Origin: Phoebastria nigripes
Taxonomy: Eukaryota > Chordata > Aves > Procellariiformes > Diomedeidae
DNA length: 64,000 nucleotides
Assembly (NCBI GenBank): GCA_035582835.1
Contig: JAYKAV010002919.1
Coordinates: forward strand, 62,001-126,000
Reading direction: 5' to 3'
Made by a program: the position numbers and the translations under genes. Position 1 is the stretch's first letter. The number at the start of each line of letters is the position of its first letter. Below the pieces are notes generated by a model. It did not search any database. It was not told the origin of the DNA and saw only the letters and a program-made list of their open reading frames with translations. Of this stretch, positions 24,362 through 36,964 are shown piece by piece.

Positions 24362-27300
24362 CTGAATTTAAAAGAAAAAGCAACAACACATGTTAAAGAT
24401 TCCTGGTAAGACACACTACACATCTCAGCTGGCGCGAGTCGTTAAAAGACCTGAGTTCCAATGAAGAACGGAGCCAGGACCACAAAAAGGGGAGACAAAG
24501 CATCCCTTCCAAAGGATTGCAGGACCCAGACGAACCCCTGCTGCAAACCTGCTGCGGACTGCACAGCAACAGGTTCTTTAAGAACACACGAATAAGCTTC
24601 TTCCCAGGATCCGTAAGTTGAAGTTAGTTGAGCTTCTACTGAATCCCTTTAGGCATTTCAATGTATTTTTAATTCATCTATCTTTGCTGGGGTGTTAAAA
24701 ATCATGAAGTGCGTAATGATTTGTCTTCTTGCAACAAAAGCAACCCAGTGAAATTAAAAGCCAGAAAATAAAAAAATCTCTAATAGCCTCTTCTACTTCA
24801 TCCTCCCTTTCCCTTTCTTTCCATTTGATGCATCTGTACTTTTTCCTCCTTTACTTCCCGTGCTTTTACTCAGTGCAAATGCTGAACATTGCTTCTTGAA
24901 CTGTACAAATTGTCTTATTCTTCATATTACTCATCCTGAACCAAAGGCAAGCCTTACTGTAACCCATAGCCCCAGAATATATAGTTGGGACCCCTAAAAG
25001 ATAAGACTTGGGGCAGACTTTGGCCTGCTATTCCAGAATTTGCTCCTGGAGCTAAACTGTTAAAATCAAATTGGAGTGCCTTATGTATGAGATGCATTTT
25101 AATGAAAATTCGTAGGACGTGCATTTGTAGTATGAATGCAGGTATACTTCCCAAAACAACAACCCATGACACTTCCTTACACAGAATACGTACATACGGC
25201 TCTTTCAGATCTGGCAAGATCATCACTGGATCCAACTGCTACTCTGTTTATTTTCTACATACAATATGATTCTAATAGCCCCAAATTAAACAAGCCGTTC
25301 AGTCATCTCGCTAAGAAAGCAGTTGGGTATTACAAGTTATCCTCTCTGCAGGTTTTGTTTCTGTAAAGTAATTAAACCCCAATACTACTTGCATTTTTAA
25401 CATAATTTTCCCCCTAGATTTACTACTTTTACAAGCCCAGAGAACGAACAAGATTCAAAAAACATACTTCTACTACTGCTTAGTTTTTACCCAAACCATC
25501 CCTGCTGTCTCAGCCAGCTTTTTTAATAGAGCAAATCTTTTTTACAAAGTTTCCATCTATGAGATGACATTTCATTCATTTTCCTGAGACACTCTTCGTG
25601 CATCTCCAGAACAATAAAGCATTTCTGATGTTTGTAAAGTTGTATGAGTTTTTCAGACAAAACAATTACATTCTTTTCATTGTCCGAGTAGACTGAAATG
25701 AAATTACTTCTGTTGCAGTGATCAAGCAGAAGTGCTAAAAACATTATACAGCCTCAAAGCAGATAGCACAGTAACTTTCAGCCTTCCTATTGGATTAGAA
25801 ACTCATTTTAAAATTTATTCTGTAACCAAAAACAACGTCAGTGGAATCTGAATTCTTCTGTAAAGGAAATAATGATTCCGGATCCCCACTAAATTGCTCT
25901 AGGTGGCAATTCCTCAGTGTTAAATTCACACTCCATACCCAACTATCTCATGGCCTCAGATGGTAATTACCTGTAACAAAAGGCCTTAGTCAAATTCTGC
26001 GTGCCCAGCGGTGTGGCCTTGTTCACGTTAGCCTTTCAAAAAGCAAAACAGGGGAATTCTACTTACACAGCATTTTGACATAAGAAGAAGAAGAAAAAAA
26101 AAAAGTACTGATGCAAAAATAAGTAAAGAGGGTGCAACATTTCAGGCCTCCTCCAATGGTGAAAGTGATTTTGAGAATAGTAAGCTTCTTTGCTTATTAA
26201 ACATATATTTAGACTATTTAAAATCTTTAAGATCATTATAAAATTATTTAATTTATTTTAAAGCATGTTTTCATAGAAAAAAGGAAACATTTCCTATGGA
26301 AAAAAAATCAACAGCTGTGAGTTATTAAACATCTTTATTATGGAACATGTGCTGAATAAGCAGTTATAAAAGACATGGTATTAAACAAACTCTCACATTC
26401 AGATTCTCTCAGCATCAGTGTACAAAGGAATGAAAAGAGTTTCTCCCTTTATCCTGGCTGCAAATATGTGTGCAGGAGCCCCCTGAATGGACTAACCTAG
26501 TGTAAAGTACCGTTATTCGCTTACCTTACATTTGCCTATTAGGGAAGGACTCTTAAGTATTAAATATTATTCTAAAATGGTGCTGGAGCAGAGTATCTTT
26601 TGATTGAACATCTAGCAGGAATTATTGGTATTCAGTAAAGTAGGTTTTACAACAATGACTTGACAAAGCCTTGACACAAAAAGTACTTCTACCTGCTGTC
26701 AATCACTCACCCTCTTGACAGTTCAAGTGCACATCCTTTCAGGGAGAACTTCAATCAACATTAGCACTCAAAACACAGTGCACAATGTCACTGCTTCAGA
26801 AATTGAAGTGAAAATAAATGTGTGAAGTGCCAAGCAAAGGTACAACAGATTTTACATCGGCAGACCCAAATAAGTACACATCAGTATGAAAACAGGAGCG
26901 ACCACAACATCACTTTGGGGTTCCCAAGATATACTTTTCCTTTGGAAAAACACACCAGCCCTTTGCACAAATAAAGAACACAAGAAAGAAGAGAGGTTTC
27001 CTCTTCTCGATGACACTGTCTCATACAGGCCACCAGGATGAATTTTATGATGAAGTCAGAGATCCCTCCAGCTTCCTGGGGACCCATGTCTCAGCAGACT
27101 CTACCTCTCTCTTACCACTTTATCCGGCCCCTGAAAAAACAGTACTTCTCCCCAAGCCCTGGCAAATGTTTTCCTCCTTTAAGGATTTCTTTTCACTGCC
27201 TTGCTTTATTTTCAGCATCCTGTCTTTCAGCCTCAAACCTCCCCCCCACCCTTTACTCCTCAAAAATATAACTGACAGAGTATCACACTCAGCAACACAT

Positions 27301-30300
27301 TCCTGCTATTCCAGCTTGAAAGCTGATTGTCCATCGCAATTAATGGTGATCGCTTCTTCAATGGGAAATGGATAACAAGAATGCAGAACACCACTATGGT
27401 GTAAAGACTACATATATTCTATGTGACTCTGTGATCTCCAGTTTAATTCTCAGCAGATAAGGGTTCACATCAGAAAAATTACAGTGGCAGTTGCTATCAT
27501 CAGAAAATGTTTGATTGTCTCAGCAGACAAAACTCTCCTCTGGTTCCTGCCAAATCATGAGAAAGTCTGGTTGGGAGGGGAGCGTACGAGAAACCAAGTA
27601 CGATTCATGCCCATTAAGCAGTGCAATGCCGGTACCTGGTAAGTATTTATAGCAGTATTTCAAGGAAATGAGTGAGAAATGAGTAGCACCACAGTCCTAT
27701 CCTTTTGGCTACAGAAAGTCAGGGTGTCAAGAAAGGGATGTCTCTCAGGTAGTTCAGCCCCAGCCTGTGGAGATCAAAGAGTGCAAGGAAATGACCTTGA
27801 GTAGAACTCAGTGTTTAATTGAGCAAGTGCAGCACAGGGCTAATGTGCTCCCTTTGCCGTATCGTGTTGAGCAGACACAGACCTTGTTCTAGACCAGCTG
27901 GAATTTCCTCTGCCTTTTGTGCTCACTGCTGTGAGCAGGACAATCGTTTTTAAGGGTTGTCAGTCCACCGCTTTTCATGACGATTACATTTGTATAACAA
28001 GAAAGGAAGCAAGAAAATCATCAAGTCAGAGTGAGGGGAATGTTGGGATGCTGCTAAATGTCTATACGTGCCTGCATCATTTTCCTCTGGAAATGGTTTC
28101 CCTTAAAAATTTCTACAAATATAACAAAAGGGTATTCTAATTAACAGATGTGCAGGTCACACATATTATTAAGCAGCTTCAATAGACTAATACATTGTAC
28201 ATGTCTCGGGAGAATAAAAGACAAATGACTCTGTGTACGTGGTGCAAGGAAGGTAGAAAGAAAACATACAGACTGGGGAAAAAAGAGACTACGGAAGCTC
28301 CAGATTTCGTCCACAGAATCCATCCATGCAAGCTCCAGCTTTTGTTTGACATTCTCCTTCTCATCAGTACACAAACAGAAATCCTCCAGGCTTTGGGTAA
28401 TCTTCACAAGCTGTTCGGGGTGGGGATTATGGTGTCTGTGTACAGTACTTGGCAAAAAGGTGCCCCAACCCACAAAATGGGCTGCTGGGCTCTACTGAAA
28501 TGTCAGACACCAAGATGCAGGGTAGCCATTTGTGAAGACTTAAAGGAGCCATTCCTGCTGCCACTGATAAATTATAGAGAAAACAAAGGCTTTCACTGCC
28601 TCCTTCCAACAAGTCTACTATGGCAATCGAGCAAAAAATCAGCACCAAAGCAGAGGAAGCTGCCAGTGCTGGTTCAGCCTCAGCGCACACCTTCTGTTAC
28701 GGAGAAGCAGGAGAAAGGGGTGAGTTCCTTCTCTGAAGGCACCTGCTCCTTTGTTCACCTCTTTACTGACCCCCTGCACTGCAGTGGGCATGGTACAGGT
28801 TTCTAAAGCAGCACATCAAATAACTAGAAAAAGTTAAGTATCAGCTCAGCATCCGTGTCAGGGAGCCATGCTCACTAACTAACAGATTTGTAGAGAGATG
28901 ACCCTGCAGGTGAACAAAACAAAACAAAACAAAAAAAAATCAAGACATAAAAGATGGGGCTAAAGCACCACCATTATGGGTAAGTGAAAAATTGGAAGAG
29001 AACATCTGCAGAATACCAAGGTGGGCTGGGGAGGATGGGGGAGAGGAGAGACAAAAGCAAGTAAGGAAATGATAAGGTAAGTTAGTGTGGATGTATTAAG
29101 TACACAACACGAAGCGAGATAAGGAAAAGGAGAAGGAAGAAGCATCTGAAGAAATGCTTGAAGGCCCATCCCAGTACTATTACACTATACACATGCTACT
29201 TAGCGTCAGGAATATGAGGACACCGTGAGCAACTTATCATTCATTGCTCCATAGGGAAGAAGAGATGAAACGTTTTTACTCTGAACTAAAGGTGAAAAGC
29301 ATTCAAATTCCATAAGAAACTGCTAGGCTATATAATGAGCAGATTTGAAACTACTTAGAGGAAACAGCATCAGAGAAGGATGTTCATCACCCTGGGCAGG
29401 CCACACAAATTAAGAGAAAGTAGAGCTGTGAATTACAATGAACAGAGACTAAATAGCTGCCTGTGTTGGATTAAAGGATTTAAATTGTCAGCTTGATGTA
29501 TAATGAATGTGAAAACCCAGCACTTAATTAAATGGCACATGATAGAATAACTTTGTTATGCTTTAAACTGCTTAAGTTATCAAAGTATTCCTTATATTTA
29601 GCAATTGTTTAGCAGTATCTCTCTCCCTTGTGAGATGCACTAAGACATTGGTCATTTATCCTGTGTTCAGCTGTGGCAAAATATGGAACTTTTTTTTTTG
29701 TTCTGTAATCTGAGTTTTCAATCATGGCTAGTGAATTTCTAGCAACACAAAGTCACTGAACACTGCTGAGACACAATGATGGGCTACCAAGTGCTCTAAG
29801 CACTGTCAACACCTTGCTACCAAACTGAGTAGACATTGGGGACTGATAGTTCTTCCCAGATCACAGACCATCTCCCTCCTCACCACCCCTAAAATGACTA
29901 TTAGCTCTTCAACAGTGACTGCTCACGTGTGAAGGGTCCCAGCACAGGGGTAAGAGAGCAGCCGGTCCCCAGGCAGCCTTTGTCAGGCCTGGCTTGTGCC
30001 AAATAAAAACTTCAGCCTCCTCCTTATCTACCTTAAGGAGTGTATCCGCCACAGGGGAAGACAGAAAATGTGTTCTGCCATTGCATTTTGATAACAGGAA
30101 CTGACTTTTAATTTTTCAACCTGGAAAGCAAATCTAATTGAATTACTTTGTACAGAATGAGGACAGTTAGAATGGAAATTACACAGGAGAATCAGCAGAT
30201 GAGGGATCACCATAAGGGCTAGGACAGGGCTCCTGAATCACTTTTTAAAGGAATCATATAGCACATAAGAAGGACTTAAAAGCTAAATAAAGGCAATTAA

Positions 30301-30661
30301 GAGGACTGCTCCATCCTACAAGGGTTGATACGAAGCAACATGACCACAGAGTTCTCCAGCAAATTCATGATTTTTTTTCTTATCCCATTCAATTTATCAC
30401 ATCCTTTTACATTTCTTGAGCCTCTAGCAACTCACGTGTTGGTCATTCAAAAGGAAGGCTTCCTTAACCCCGGTGTCCTTGTGCACACAGGATGGTTAGG
30501 AGGAGCACGAGATAGGAAGGACCCTCCCTTTTACACAGACACAATGAGGACACGGATCCTGGAGATGACTCAGTGTCCCAAGGGGGCATGTGCGCACTCA
30601 AATCAGAGATATGTTACATGCACAATCAAAAACTGAAAGACAAAAAGAAAAAAGTACTTAC
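24362..30661 (-). other. MAP2K5: MAP2K5 intron, 6300 bp
   Basis: This intron lies between the helix D and helix E exons. It holds a CAAAA-type simple repeat near 28913 and the longest open frame in the window on the plus strand (28195-28806, 203 codons). That frame has no recognisable domain and sits antisense inside the intron. A block at 29510-29640 is AT-rich with TTAATTAA-type motifs. No recognised transposon. Confidence 0.9.
28913..28939 (+). repeat. CAAAA simple repeat
   Basis: Successive AACAAAAC units end in an A run. A pentanucleotide microsatellite of about four units. Confidence 0.85.
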
Positions 30662-30723
30662 AGCTACTGCTATTCTTCCAAGTACATGTTCTGGAATTTT
30701 TCTATAAACATCCAAAGAACCCC
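30662..30723 (-). CDS. MAP2K5: MAP2K5 exon: hinge exit and helix D
   Basis: This 62-nt exon starts with GG, completing a Gly codon, then reads G, S and LDVYRKIPEHVLGRIAVA (human about 246-266). GGSLDVYRK is the MEK-family segment after the hinge that leads into helix D; the remainder starts helix E. The acceptor is CCCTGCAG and the donor is GTAAGT, a near-consensus site. It ends in phase 0. The Ile in RKIPEHV is Met in my memory of human MEK5, a conservative change. The intron upstream in sense is 4.0 kb and the one downstream is 6.3 kb. Confidence 0.97.
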
Positions 30724-31556
30724 CTGCAGGGACAAACAAAACGTGCTTAGGTAATACAGAATGAAATACTGCCCTAGATTTGAAGTCACAAGGGTTTTCT
30801 AGGCCTTGGTTATTAATAAAACCACCATCAATGATATAACAATAACTGTGTCAGAAATAACTGACCTTAAAAATCTACCAAACTCTGAATAAACACATGA
30901 AACAGTACTCAGGTCTCTTTTCACCCACATTACTTATTTTTCCTTGCTCAAAGTCCTGTTAGAAAACCTCCCAGTCACAGGACAGAATATCGAAATTGGA
31001 GAACTCAAAACCACCAGGCTTTGAGTAACTTCTCGGGAATAACGAAGTCATCCCAAAAAGCAACAGCGGACTTCAAAGTCCAAAGTATTCTAATCCTTGT
31101 CCCCAAAACCTGGTGCTAGCATTACATGGTATCTGATACAATGCTTATATACATGCTTAAAGCTGTTTCCTCCTGATGATCAAACCAGCGGAAGTTTGGT
31201 TGAGCGTTGCAGTCTGTGTCCACACTGATGTCTGAAAATGAAAGACAAGGAGCTCCTGGGCAAGCAGATAAGTTTTTCCAGTAAACTCCAGCATGGGACA
31301 CAACTTGCTATCTGGCATAACCCTGTCCACCCAGCACCACACATTCATGGGGAAAGCGAGAAGCCTAAGTCCCTCTAATAGCCCTACAGACATTCCCAAG
31401 GGACTGGTAAGGATTGTTTCCCTCATCTTCTGCAAAGGAGATTCATGACCAAACTATCCCTTGACTTCAAAATGTCCCTGGGGTGAAATACAAATTCTTG
31501 GGCAAGAAAGTAAATTGAAAATGGTGAATTAAAAAAATCCAAAAAGAGTGGCGAAG

Positions 31557-31612
31557 AAAAAAAAAAAAAAAAAAAATGGTCGCCGTAAAATAAAAAAAAA
31601 AAAAAAAAAAAA
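31557..31612 (+). repeat. Two long A tracts separated by a 15-bp non-repetitive spacer
   Basis: A20 (31557-31576) and A21 (31592-31612) flank TGGTCGCCGTAAAAT. In the gene's sense strand these are two U tracts. Confidence 0.9.
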
Positions 31613-32600
31613 GGGACAAAGAAATTACAGGCAGAGCACATTACCGTTAGCTTGCAAGAGCATGTTGTCTTATTCAAGGCTTGAGATTCTCAAAAGTGCT
31701 CTGCACTGATCTAACCCTGCTCTCAGTGTAGCATATGGATTTTACTGATGACACCACTGGGAAAAGAGTTAGGGCAATACTCAGCAACTAAGAAAACTAC
31801 ACCTTGTACTTTGCTTATGGTTCAGTTTTTAAAAGTAAAACCCATTCATTTTGAAATGCTGCAATCCAAAGAAGTCACAAGGTCCTTATTCCAGTCTTCA
31901 GCCTTAATTATACAATAGTTCTTATTTATACTATATTTTTTATTCTAATGATTGGGGTTGTTGTTGGTTTTTTCCCCTCATTTCCTCATCGTCTCTACTG
32001 CCAGAAATACAGTATATGTTTGCCTTCACTAATGTTGCTCTTATTCCAGGTCATTGAAACTACTATTTGTTCATTCAGTTTAATCTTTCAACTTATATTG
32101 TTCGCGTTGCCTGTGGATTATAACAAATCTCAGTTTTAAAAGTAAATGCAAGTACTATTGAATGGAAATAAGAGGATGTAACATCACAGACACCTACTGC
32201 TCATTACAAAAGCCAAACAGAAGGCAATAATACGGCAGGTGGTTCCTGTTAATGCTTATAACATATCCTTAAATTTTGGACAAAAAAAGACCTGTTGTCA
32301 TACACCAAACTGCTAAGTCTTGCTATTACAGATGTCACTAAAGGTAGTGCTGTTTGAAAAATGAAGGAAAGTATCTTTTTGCAAACAACTGGGGAAATCT
32401 GCCATTTTTCTATGGAGAAAAAATTCTGTAGTGGACAACGTTTCCAAATCCAAATAATGTTAGTTCCCGTATCTACGTGCAGACGTCTAGGTACAGTCTG
32501 ATAACCTGAACCTCTCGCTGCTTTTAAGGGGAATTTAGCGGGTGTTCAGCAGTTTCAAGGAAAAGAGGCAACTACATAAGTAAAAGGCAATAGTGCATTT

Positions 32601-32636
32601 CACCATCTTTATTTAGAACACCATCTTTATTATAAA
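32601..32636. repeat. 18-bp near-tandem duplication
   Basis: CACCATCTTTATTTAGAA is followed at once by CACCATCTTTATTATAAA. A local duplication with slight divergence. Confidence 0.8.
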
Positions 32637-34735
32637 TATAAAAAAGGTAAAGATTAGAAAGCCTCATTTCACATCTCTCTTGCTCTTTAAGATCAATTGG
32701 CAGGTGGGAGGGTGATCCAGGTCAGTTGAACCTCAGTGTTTTGATATTTGCAGACTTGGAGTTACTTGGCTTTTTCCTGCTTGCACGTGCCAGGGAAGAA
32801 CCAATACGGTACTACATGTCCACCTTTTCCCTATGGGTACCCCTAAGTCATGAGGATCCCAAAAGAGGCAGATCCATCTGTATCTAGGTAATTCAAAAAG
32901 GAAATACCTATGTTTTGTAATATGGTACAGAATACAACTGGGCAAACAGAGTCATGGGATGTGGATTCAGGAAATACTACAAACTGGCCTAAGACAGTCA
33001 AAAAGGGCTAAAAATTTGTCAAGGTTAAAGCTGTTCATCTGCAGGGTGAGAAAGTATTTTTTCTTATCTTCACCTGCATCCTTACGCATCAAAATTAAAG
33101 GTCTGGGGGAAAAAAAAAAAAGGCAAGGTCCCTTTATTTGCATTTTGTTCTTCCTTTAAATGATTGCCGTTGCTTTCTGCCAGAAGGAGTGCACAACATG
33201 AGGCAGACCAGAGGTCATCTCCAGTATAATTCCAAGTAATTTGTGCATGGTCAGTAAACACCATTGTTGTGCAACATCATGAGGGATGCATACCCTAAAG
33301 GCTTAAATATTTTCAAACAAGAATTCAGAACTGCAAGCATTTATGTCCGTCATTTTTTAAAATCTCTGAATTAGTAGGAGCATACATACTCTAGGCAGAT
33401 GCATGTTCTGGCATGAGCAGCTGCTTCCTTACTGCATGTGACTACTGCTTAACACAGGCTTGCAAGACTGAATGCAGTTGCAAGGACAGCACAGAGAAAT
33501 GGCTAATAGTCACACAGCATGAGAACAGCAAAGAATTTAACTTGTGGGCTTTGTTGAATAAATGTAATACTTTTTCATCAAATANAGAAAATCTGAGAGA
33601 ATGCTCGTACTTGGAAAAGAGGCACAGTGATCACTGGGACAGAAGTAATAGGTGTAAAAAGAGAGAAATAACAGTAATAACACACCATTTTAACAGGGAG
33701 AAAACAAAATGCACCATAAAACTCTAAAGGGCTTTATCTGTGGTCCCCATCAGAAAGAAAGAAGCTACTCATGCTTAATGGTACACATTTGGCTTTGGAA
33801 ATTTTTCCTGCCAGAAAGCCTTCCCTCCATAGCAAATTATTTGCGAGATCCTTACTTCTTTATATGCAGCTTAACTGAACCTTTGTGAAAAACCTGGATA
33901 GGCCATAAAATGCTGGCTCATAAGAAAATCCTGGAGAGAGTAATAGGCTATTGCTTGTAACAACAACGTGATGTTAAAAGTTGAATGCTGCAAAGGGGGT
34001 TCTCGCGCACGAGACACAAGGGGACTGCATCTGTCATGAGACACGCTCTCAGAATTGATACACAGAGGGCAGCAATGATTATAAATTGCTGTAATCAGTA
34101 TACTTTTCCTGCCTTTTCTCCAAGAATGCCACACAGCACAAGATTTCAAAGCAAAGCACTAATACATCTCCATAATGACAGTAGCATCAGATTGTGGGGA
34201 AGGGGATACCGTTGGTCTGAAGATTCACACTGGGAGAAACAAGAGTACACTCAAAAAGAAACTCAGCACAGCACTGCTAAACAGCTGTGTTAGAAAATAA
34301 TTCCTTGNCTTGCAATTAAGAGACGATTTCCACTGAAAACACATAGGACATTGGGTTAATAGATTTCTTTAAAAGAAAATCTGTTTTGGCTATCAAAACA
34401 CTAAAAGTGAGGAACAGCTGTTTTGTCAGCGAGGACAGATTGTATGGAAGACTCAAATATCAAACCACAAATTAAGCTAGCATTTATTTCTGTTCTATTT
34501 ACATTTTCAATAAAAGTAAGTGAAGTTACACTTGGGGAAAATACAGCATACCATGGAGAATATAACACAATCCCAATACTAACCTGTTTTTTTAAAAACT
34601 ACCTGTAAAGTTATTAATACTTGACATTTTCAAGTCATACTACTGCATTTTGCTCCATTCTGGAAAAGCACATCTTCATATGATTTTCCCATTTACATAC
34701 TTAGCAATCAAAAGCACACTAGGTACACAACTCAC

Positions 34736-34817
34736 CATCCATGAACTCTGTACACAATGAAATTCTGTTTTCTACAAAAAAAGCACCATAAAATCCTATG
34801 ATATATGATGAGTCACA
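34736..34817 (-). CDS. MAP2K5: MAP2K5 exon: N-lobe strands beta-4/beta-5, gatekeeper and hinge
   Basis: This 82-nt exon reads CDSSYIIG, then FYGAFFVENRISLCTEF and MD, plus one base of a Gly codon finished in the next exon (human about 219-246). By alignment with MEK1 the Thr of LCTEFMD sits at the gatekeeper position, where MEK1 has Met; EFMD forms the hinge that contacts adenine. The residue two before the gatekeeper Thr's Cys neighbour is Leu, where I remember Ile in human. The acceptor is TTTTTGCAG and the donor is GTGAGT. The exon pairs closely with the helix C exon 92 bp upstream in the sense direction. Confidence 0.97.
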
Positions 34818-34909
34818 CTGCAAAAAGAAAGGAAAAAGAGAAGCCTGTTTTAAAATTTGCTGTAAGAAGATTATAAGCAAGAATAATGAAAATGAGAAAA
34901 TCTATATAC
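34818..34909 (-). other. MAP2K5: MAP2K5 short intron, 92 bp
   Basis: A minimal intron between the helix C and hinge exons, with donor GTATAT and acceptor TTTTTGCAG. Its sense strand is T-rich toward the acceptor, giving a good pyrimidine tract. It is at least ten times shorter than every other intron in the window. No internal feature is seen. Confidence 0.95.
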
Positions 34910-34978
34910 CTTATAAAGAATTTCTAACTCCGACATTATCTGCTTCTGGAGTTCCAGTGTTATATCTAAGGGTATGAC
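34910..34978 (-). CDS. MAP2K5: MAP2K5 exon: helix C
   Basis: This 69-nt, phase 0-0 exon encodes 23 residues, from VIPLDITLELQKQ through IMSELEIL to YK (human about 196-218). It covers the beta3-helix C linker and helix C. The Glu of SELEIL is the likely partner of the beta-3 lysine in the active conformation, by family alignment. The acceptor TAG lies in a short, weak pyrimidine context (TATTTTAG); the donor is AAG followed by GTATAT. Only 92 bp separate it from the next exon, far less than any other intron here, so the pair is likely recognised across the intron. As a frame-preserving exon it could be skipped in frame, but that would delete helix C and presumably kill the kinase. Confidence 0.97.
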
Positions 34979-35970
34979 CTAAAATACAAAAAATGGACAT
35001 ATGATCACAGTTGACATAAAAAGTAAGTGAATGATTCAAAATAAAAAAACTGAAGATCCATGTATTAATTATCCTTATGTGAGAAAAGCTATGGGAGGAA
35101 TATGTGGAAAGAATATTTTAATAGAGCGATGAGCAAAGGAAGGAAATGGAAATGAAAGGACAGACGTATTTACTTTTAAAAAGTCAGTTACAAGTAAACT
35201 GAGTTATACAGCCAATTTTATCCATGAAATGTCATAAGGGTTGTGGTTTAACCATTTGACCAAGAGACGAGTTAGAACTTGAGCACAAGCCCCACACGCG
35301 ATGTAAAGAGCAGGCGTGGTAGATCTGCAGGTCGGTAAACTCAGAGTTGCTGCTTATTCGCCCAAAGTGCCATCACCTCCCAGCTCCTGCTCGGTACAGC
35401 CTCCTCCTCATCTGCCCAGCACCGATTCTTCTTGCCGCGAAGACGTCTTGTGAAAAAGCCTGGAAGGCTGTGACCCTGGCAGGCCTTGCTGAACGTGCCA
35501 ATCTTATCACTAAGGGCTAAGTAAGTACTGTAGTATTGAAAGTATCTCTGACTGTCTCAGCGGTGCCCTAAAGGAGCATCTCTTACCACCACTCTTACAG
35601 TTTCCGTTTCTTTAACATTTACCCCCTTCTTTAAAGGTATATAAACTCCTAACATTGTATGAAACATGAAAAACTGTTAAATATACAGAAAAAACGCAGA
35701 TGAGAGCAGATGGTACAGATGCTTAGGTAAGCATCACCAAAGCATTCCTCAAAACAACTACAACCAACCTGACTTGGATCGCTCGGCAGCTCAAACCAGC
35801 CGCTCACTGGCATGCTTATCTGCTGCTTCCTTCATCCATGCCCTCATTTTTCGTCATTTTGAGCCAGGCTGCTAACCAGAACTAAAGTACCACGTGCTGC
35901 AGTGAAGGTGGGGTGCACTGTCTGGAGTTACAAGTTGTCAGGATTTTCAAGACAGACCCTCTTAACAAGG

Positions 35971-35995
35971 ATGCTGGTTCCGACAGAACCAGCAT
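35971..35995. repeat. Compact 10-bp perfect stem with 5-nt loop
   Basis: ATGCTGGTTC and GAACCAGCAT pair perfectly around the loop CGACA. It is relatively GC-rich for this intron, so a transcript could form this hairpin. There is no terminator role in a vertebrate gene. Confidence 0.8.
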
Positions 35996-36923
35996 TGAAA
36001 GTCAACTTTAACAAACAATTCTTTGCCATGATTATTTGAAGACTTGCACGCTCAACTATTAAGTACTACTATATAAACCAAAATGGACTCCAAATGCATT
36101 CAGCCAGGCTCAGTCTGCTACCACACAGTATTTCACAGTTTAATACTTTAAGCTAAAGGGAAACAAAATCTAGTCAATTTGCAGAATTAGCTGAATAGAT
36201 ATAATAGGCTGCATACACTGCTGACAAAACAAAATACAGAGACCATTTCCAAACACACGCATTTTACAGTATCAAAACCTGTCTAACAGAAAAAACGATA
36301 ACCTGTTTCTATCAAGAGTTTGCTTTAGGGTTATTTATAAAAGCTGTCACTAAACTAAATTGTAAGTGTAATACAGGGCTGCCAAGAAACGTTTAACACA
36401 CTTGTCTAGATCAATAATCATTTGCCAACAATATTCACTTACATTTTTCCAGCATGAAAAACTTAAAATAATTTGCTGGAATACCATCAGTTTTACCCAT
36501 TGACTATTAACAGAATTTAATCTTGTCAACAGCCTAAAATTAAAATTTTATCTCACTAAATTCTACTCACAGTGAGAAATTTCCCTGCCTTGTTCACTGT
36601 GAAGGCTCCACCGACCTGAACAATGACTAGTTAGCATGATCAGCGTCAAATACATCACTGACATCCAATCAACCAAGACCTGGCATGAAAAAAGGTCTCT
36701 GGCTGATTTGCATTAACTATAATTACATACAGACCCTGCATTCTAATAGTGAGGATAACCTGGAAAAGCAGAGCTACCCTATTTACAAGTGTTCAGGGTA
36801 CTATAGGGTAGGGCATGTACAGAAATGTACTGTAATGGCGTAGCAAGCGTATATCACCACAAAATAAATTAGGAGAGACTACTGTCTCACTTTCTCTGCG
36901 TAACTATTGCACAGAAGTGTCTT

Positions 36924-36964
36924 CTTCCATCTAAACATGTGTGGCTTCCATCTAAACGCGTGAG
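36924..36964. repeat. Degenerate 21-bp tandem duplication
   Basis: CTTCCATCTAAACATGTGTG and CTTCCATCTAAACGCGTGAG are adjacent, diverged copies. Small replication-slippage product. Confidence 0.8.

Larger units (their letters stand above)
30724..34735 (-). other. MAP2K5: MAP2K5 intron, 4012 bp
   Basis: This intron lies between the hinge and helix D exons. It holds two long A tracts close together (31557-31576 and 31592-31612), an 18-bp near-tandem duplication at 32601-32636 and two single N bases. No transposon, RNA gene or coding exon was recognised. Confidence 0.9.

Noticed and set aside
27010..27375. 121-codon plus-strand frame
   Set aside because: No recognisable protein similarity; overlapping frames of similar length indicate low stop density only.
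28195..28806. Longest open frame in the window, plus strand, 203 codons
   Set aside because: No recognisable domain, signal or membrane segment, no splice or promoter context, and it lies inside an intron antisense to MAP2K5. An open frame of this length is plausible by chance in 64 kb.
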